Both the position numbers and the translations under genes were made by a program. From contig JAZKTH010000057.1 of NCBI GenBank assembly GCA_036625675.1, positions 1-13,791 of the forward strand: a DNA stretch of 13,791 nucleotides, read 5' to 3'. Source of the DNA: Halalkaliarchaeum sp036625675 (lineage in GTDB: Archaea > Halobacteriota > Halobacteria > Halobacteriales > Haloferacaceae). This document shows positions 13,033 to 13,791 of this stretch, piece after piece. Below the pieces are notes generated by a model. That model saw only the letters and a list, made by a program, of their open reading frames with translations, made no database searches and was not told the DNA's origin. Each line of letters opens with the position of its first letter. Positions within the stretch are counted from its first letter, which is position 1.

Positions 13033-13113
13033 CACTGTTTGTTATAGACGGTTACCGGCCGACCGCCACGCCCCTCGGGCGGTCGACACGGTAACTTCCG
13101 ACAACGAACAGTA
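13033..13113. repeat. 81-base imperfect inverted repeat between the rhomboid and DUF192 genes
   Basis: Left arm 13033-13067 and right arm 13078-13113 are complementary, with a 10-base loop. Perfect blocks are CGACCGCC/GGCGGTCG (8 bp, innermost), GTTACCG/CGGTAAC (7 bp), GTT/AAC (3 bp) and ACTGTT/AACAGT (6 bp, outermost). The right arm ends directly before the last base-pair of the DUF192 stop codon. It may be a transcript-end hairpin, a regulator site or a degenerate miniature element. Confidence 0.75.
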
Positions 13114-13665
13114 TCAGTCGCCCGTATCGGCCTCGGTCGCCGCCCCCTGATCCTCGGCGGAATCGATCGGGTCGACAACCCGGTCGCCGACCTCGATGCC
13201 GTGTTCGTCGGTGAATCCCGCGTTGACTTCCAGCACGTACTTCCCCTCGCCGGTGTAGCGAGTCAGCGACGACTGATTCTCCTCCACGGGGGCTTCGTGG
13301 ATCGCGGTGATCGTGCCGTCCTGGGCGACGAACACGATGTCGATCGGGAACGACATCTCCCGCATGACGTAGGCGTATTCGCCGGGGTCGTCGTGGACGA
13401 ACCACATCCCCTCGTTCGGTTCGAGTTCGTCGGTATCCGAGAGGCCGGTGTAGCGTTTCTCCCAGGTGTCGGCCACGCGGACGCGGACCTCGGCGAGCCG
13501 TTCGCCGGTGTCGCCGTCCTCGATCGTGACGGTCGCGCCGTCGTAGTCGCCCCGCTCGTGGAGGCCGAGGCCGACGGCTCCGCCAGCGAGTGCGAGTCCA
13601 ACTAGGAGCGCGATCGCGAACAACGTCCGGCGGTTCACAGTCCAATTCAGGGACGACGGCGGCAT
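13114..13665 (-). CDS. Membrane-anchored DUF192 protein
   Basis: The 183-residue product has an N-terminal anchor or signal (residues 12-33, after 'NRRTLF') and a DUF192 domain at about 55-165. Family motifs are visible: 'EKRYTGLSDTDEL' (69-81), 'EGMWFVHDD' (85-93), 'MREMSFPIDIVFVAQDG' (101-117), 'YVLEVNAGF' (143-151) and 'IEVGDRV' (157-163). A polar Asp/Glu/Ala tail follows. DUF192 proteins are small beta-rich domains, usually outside the membrane, with no established function. The ATG at 13665 gives an extra nine residues before a GTG at 13638 (NRRTLF); either could be the start. Confidence 0.88.
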   Translation of the reverse strand: MPPSSLNWTVNRRTLFAIALLVGLALAGGAVGLGLHERGDYDGATVTIEDGDTGERLAEVRVRVADTWEKRYTGLSDTDELEPNEGMWFVHDDPGEYAYVMREMSFPIDIVFVAQDGTITAIHEAPVEENQSSLTRYTGEGKYVLEVNAGFTDEHGIEVGDRVVDPIDSAEDQGAATEADTGD

Positions 13666-13702
13666 GAGCGTGTCGCCCGTCGGGGAGACGTTCGAGAAGG
13701 AA

Positions 13703-13713
13703 AGCGTTATTCG
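13703..13713 (+). promoter_or_regulatory. Promoter of the tRNA-Val gene
   Basis: AAGCGTTATTC has TTATT about 28 bases before the first base of the tRNA at 13738, as expected for an archaeal TATA box. Read on the minus strand (GAATAACGCTT) it might also serve the DUF192 gene, about 42 bases away. Confidence 0.5.
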
Positions 13714-13737
13714 CCCGGGGCCGGTGCGTTCGAATGC

Positions 13738-13791
13738 GGGCTCGTGGTCTAGTGGTTATGACGCGTCCCTTACAAGGACGAGATCGGCGGT
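13738..13791 (+). tRNA. tRNA-Val(TAC), 3' part outside window
   Basis: The 5' acceptor strand GGGCTCG (13738-13744), D stem GTC/GAC (13747-13749 and 13760-13762) and anticodon stem CGTCC/GGACG (13764-13768 and 13776-13780) are all in place. The anticodon loop CTTACAA (13769-13775) reads TAC, giving valine. The T stem begins GGCGG at 13786 and the sequence ends one base into the T loop. No intron is seen in the visible part. Confidence 0.93.

Noticed and set aside
12954..13178. N-terminal extension of the rhomboid protein
   Set aside because: The extension is Arg-rich, crosses the inverted repeat and runs into the DUF192 gene; the first helix follows the ATG at 12953.
1..13791. Integrase, transposase, toxin-antitoxin or defence genes
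   Set aside because: None of the translated frames shows the motifs of these families, and the tRNA at the right edge has no attachment-site repeat visible within the window.

Overview
The window comes from a haloarchaeon (class Halobacteria). GC content is very high, the proteins are acidic and rich in Asp and Glu, and several genes have a TATA box about 24-30 bases before the start codon, as expected for leaderless transcripts. The archaeal aIF5A, the secF-secD gene order and the Tat-type lipoprotein all fit. I cannot name a genus.

Layout. Positions 1-219 hold the 3' end of a membrane-protein gene entering from the left. On the minus strand follow a two-CBS-domain protein (235-675), with a perfect 15-bp palindrome upstream, and a NifX/NifB-like cluster-binding protein (843-1304) whose C-terminal tail is a His/Asp/Gly repeat. 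On the plus strand are a PLP aminotransferase (1446-2561), a small two-helix membrane protein overlapping it by four bases (2558-2806), aIF5A (2866-3243), an agmatinase-like ureohydrolase overlapping aIF5A by one base (3243-4124), and a Tat lipoprotein with a DUF4097-like TGS repeat (4220-5056). A less GC-rich stretch (about 5057-5777) carries one minus-strand orphan gene (5211-5597) with a strong TATA box.

Positions 5778-8621 are the least explained part. Two diverged paralogous multi-helix membrane proteins of the 'putative sensor' type (5778-6488 minus; 7860-8621 plus) flank a tight minus-strand operon. The operon encodes a winged-helix regulator (7309-7698) and two small paralogous three-helix membrane proteins (6944-7312; 6601-6954). 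The five genes look like a self-contained membrane-stress or membrane-signalling locus, and this is the best candidate in the window for an undescribed system.

The right part is more conserved: secF (8707-9585) and secD (9582-11183), overlapping ATGA, form the archaeal SecDF accessory complex. Convergent to them is a rhomboid intramembrane protease (11232-12953) fused through a Ser/Pro linker and an extra helix to a C-terminal soluble domain. A DUF192 protein with an N-terminal anchor follows (13114-13665, minus), separated from the rhomboid gene by an 81-base imperfect inverted repeat. The window ends inside a tRNA-Val(TAC).

Functionally, aIF5A and the agmatinase-like protein belong together through (deoxy)hypusine modification of aIF5A. 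SecDF, the rhomboid, the DUF4097 lipoprotein and the DUF192 protein all act at or outside the membrane. The sensor/HTH/three-helix locus is probably a regulated membrane module of unknown purpose.
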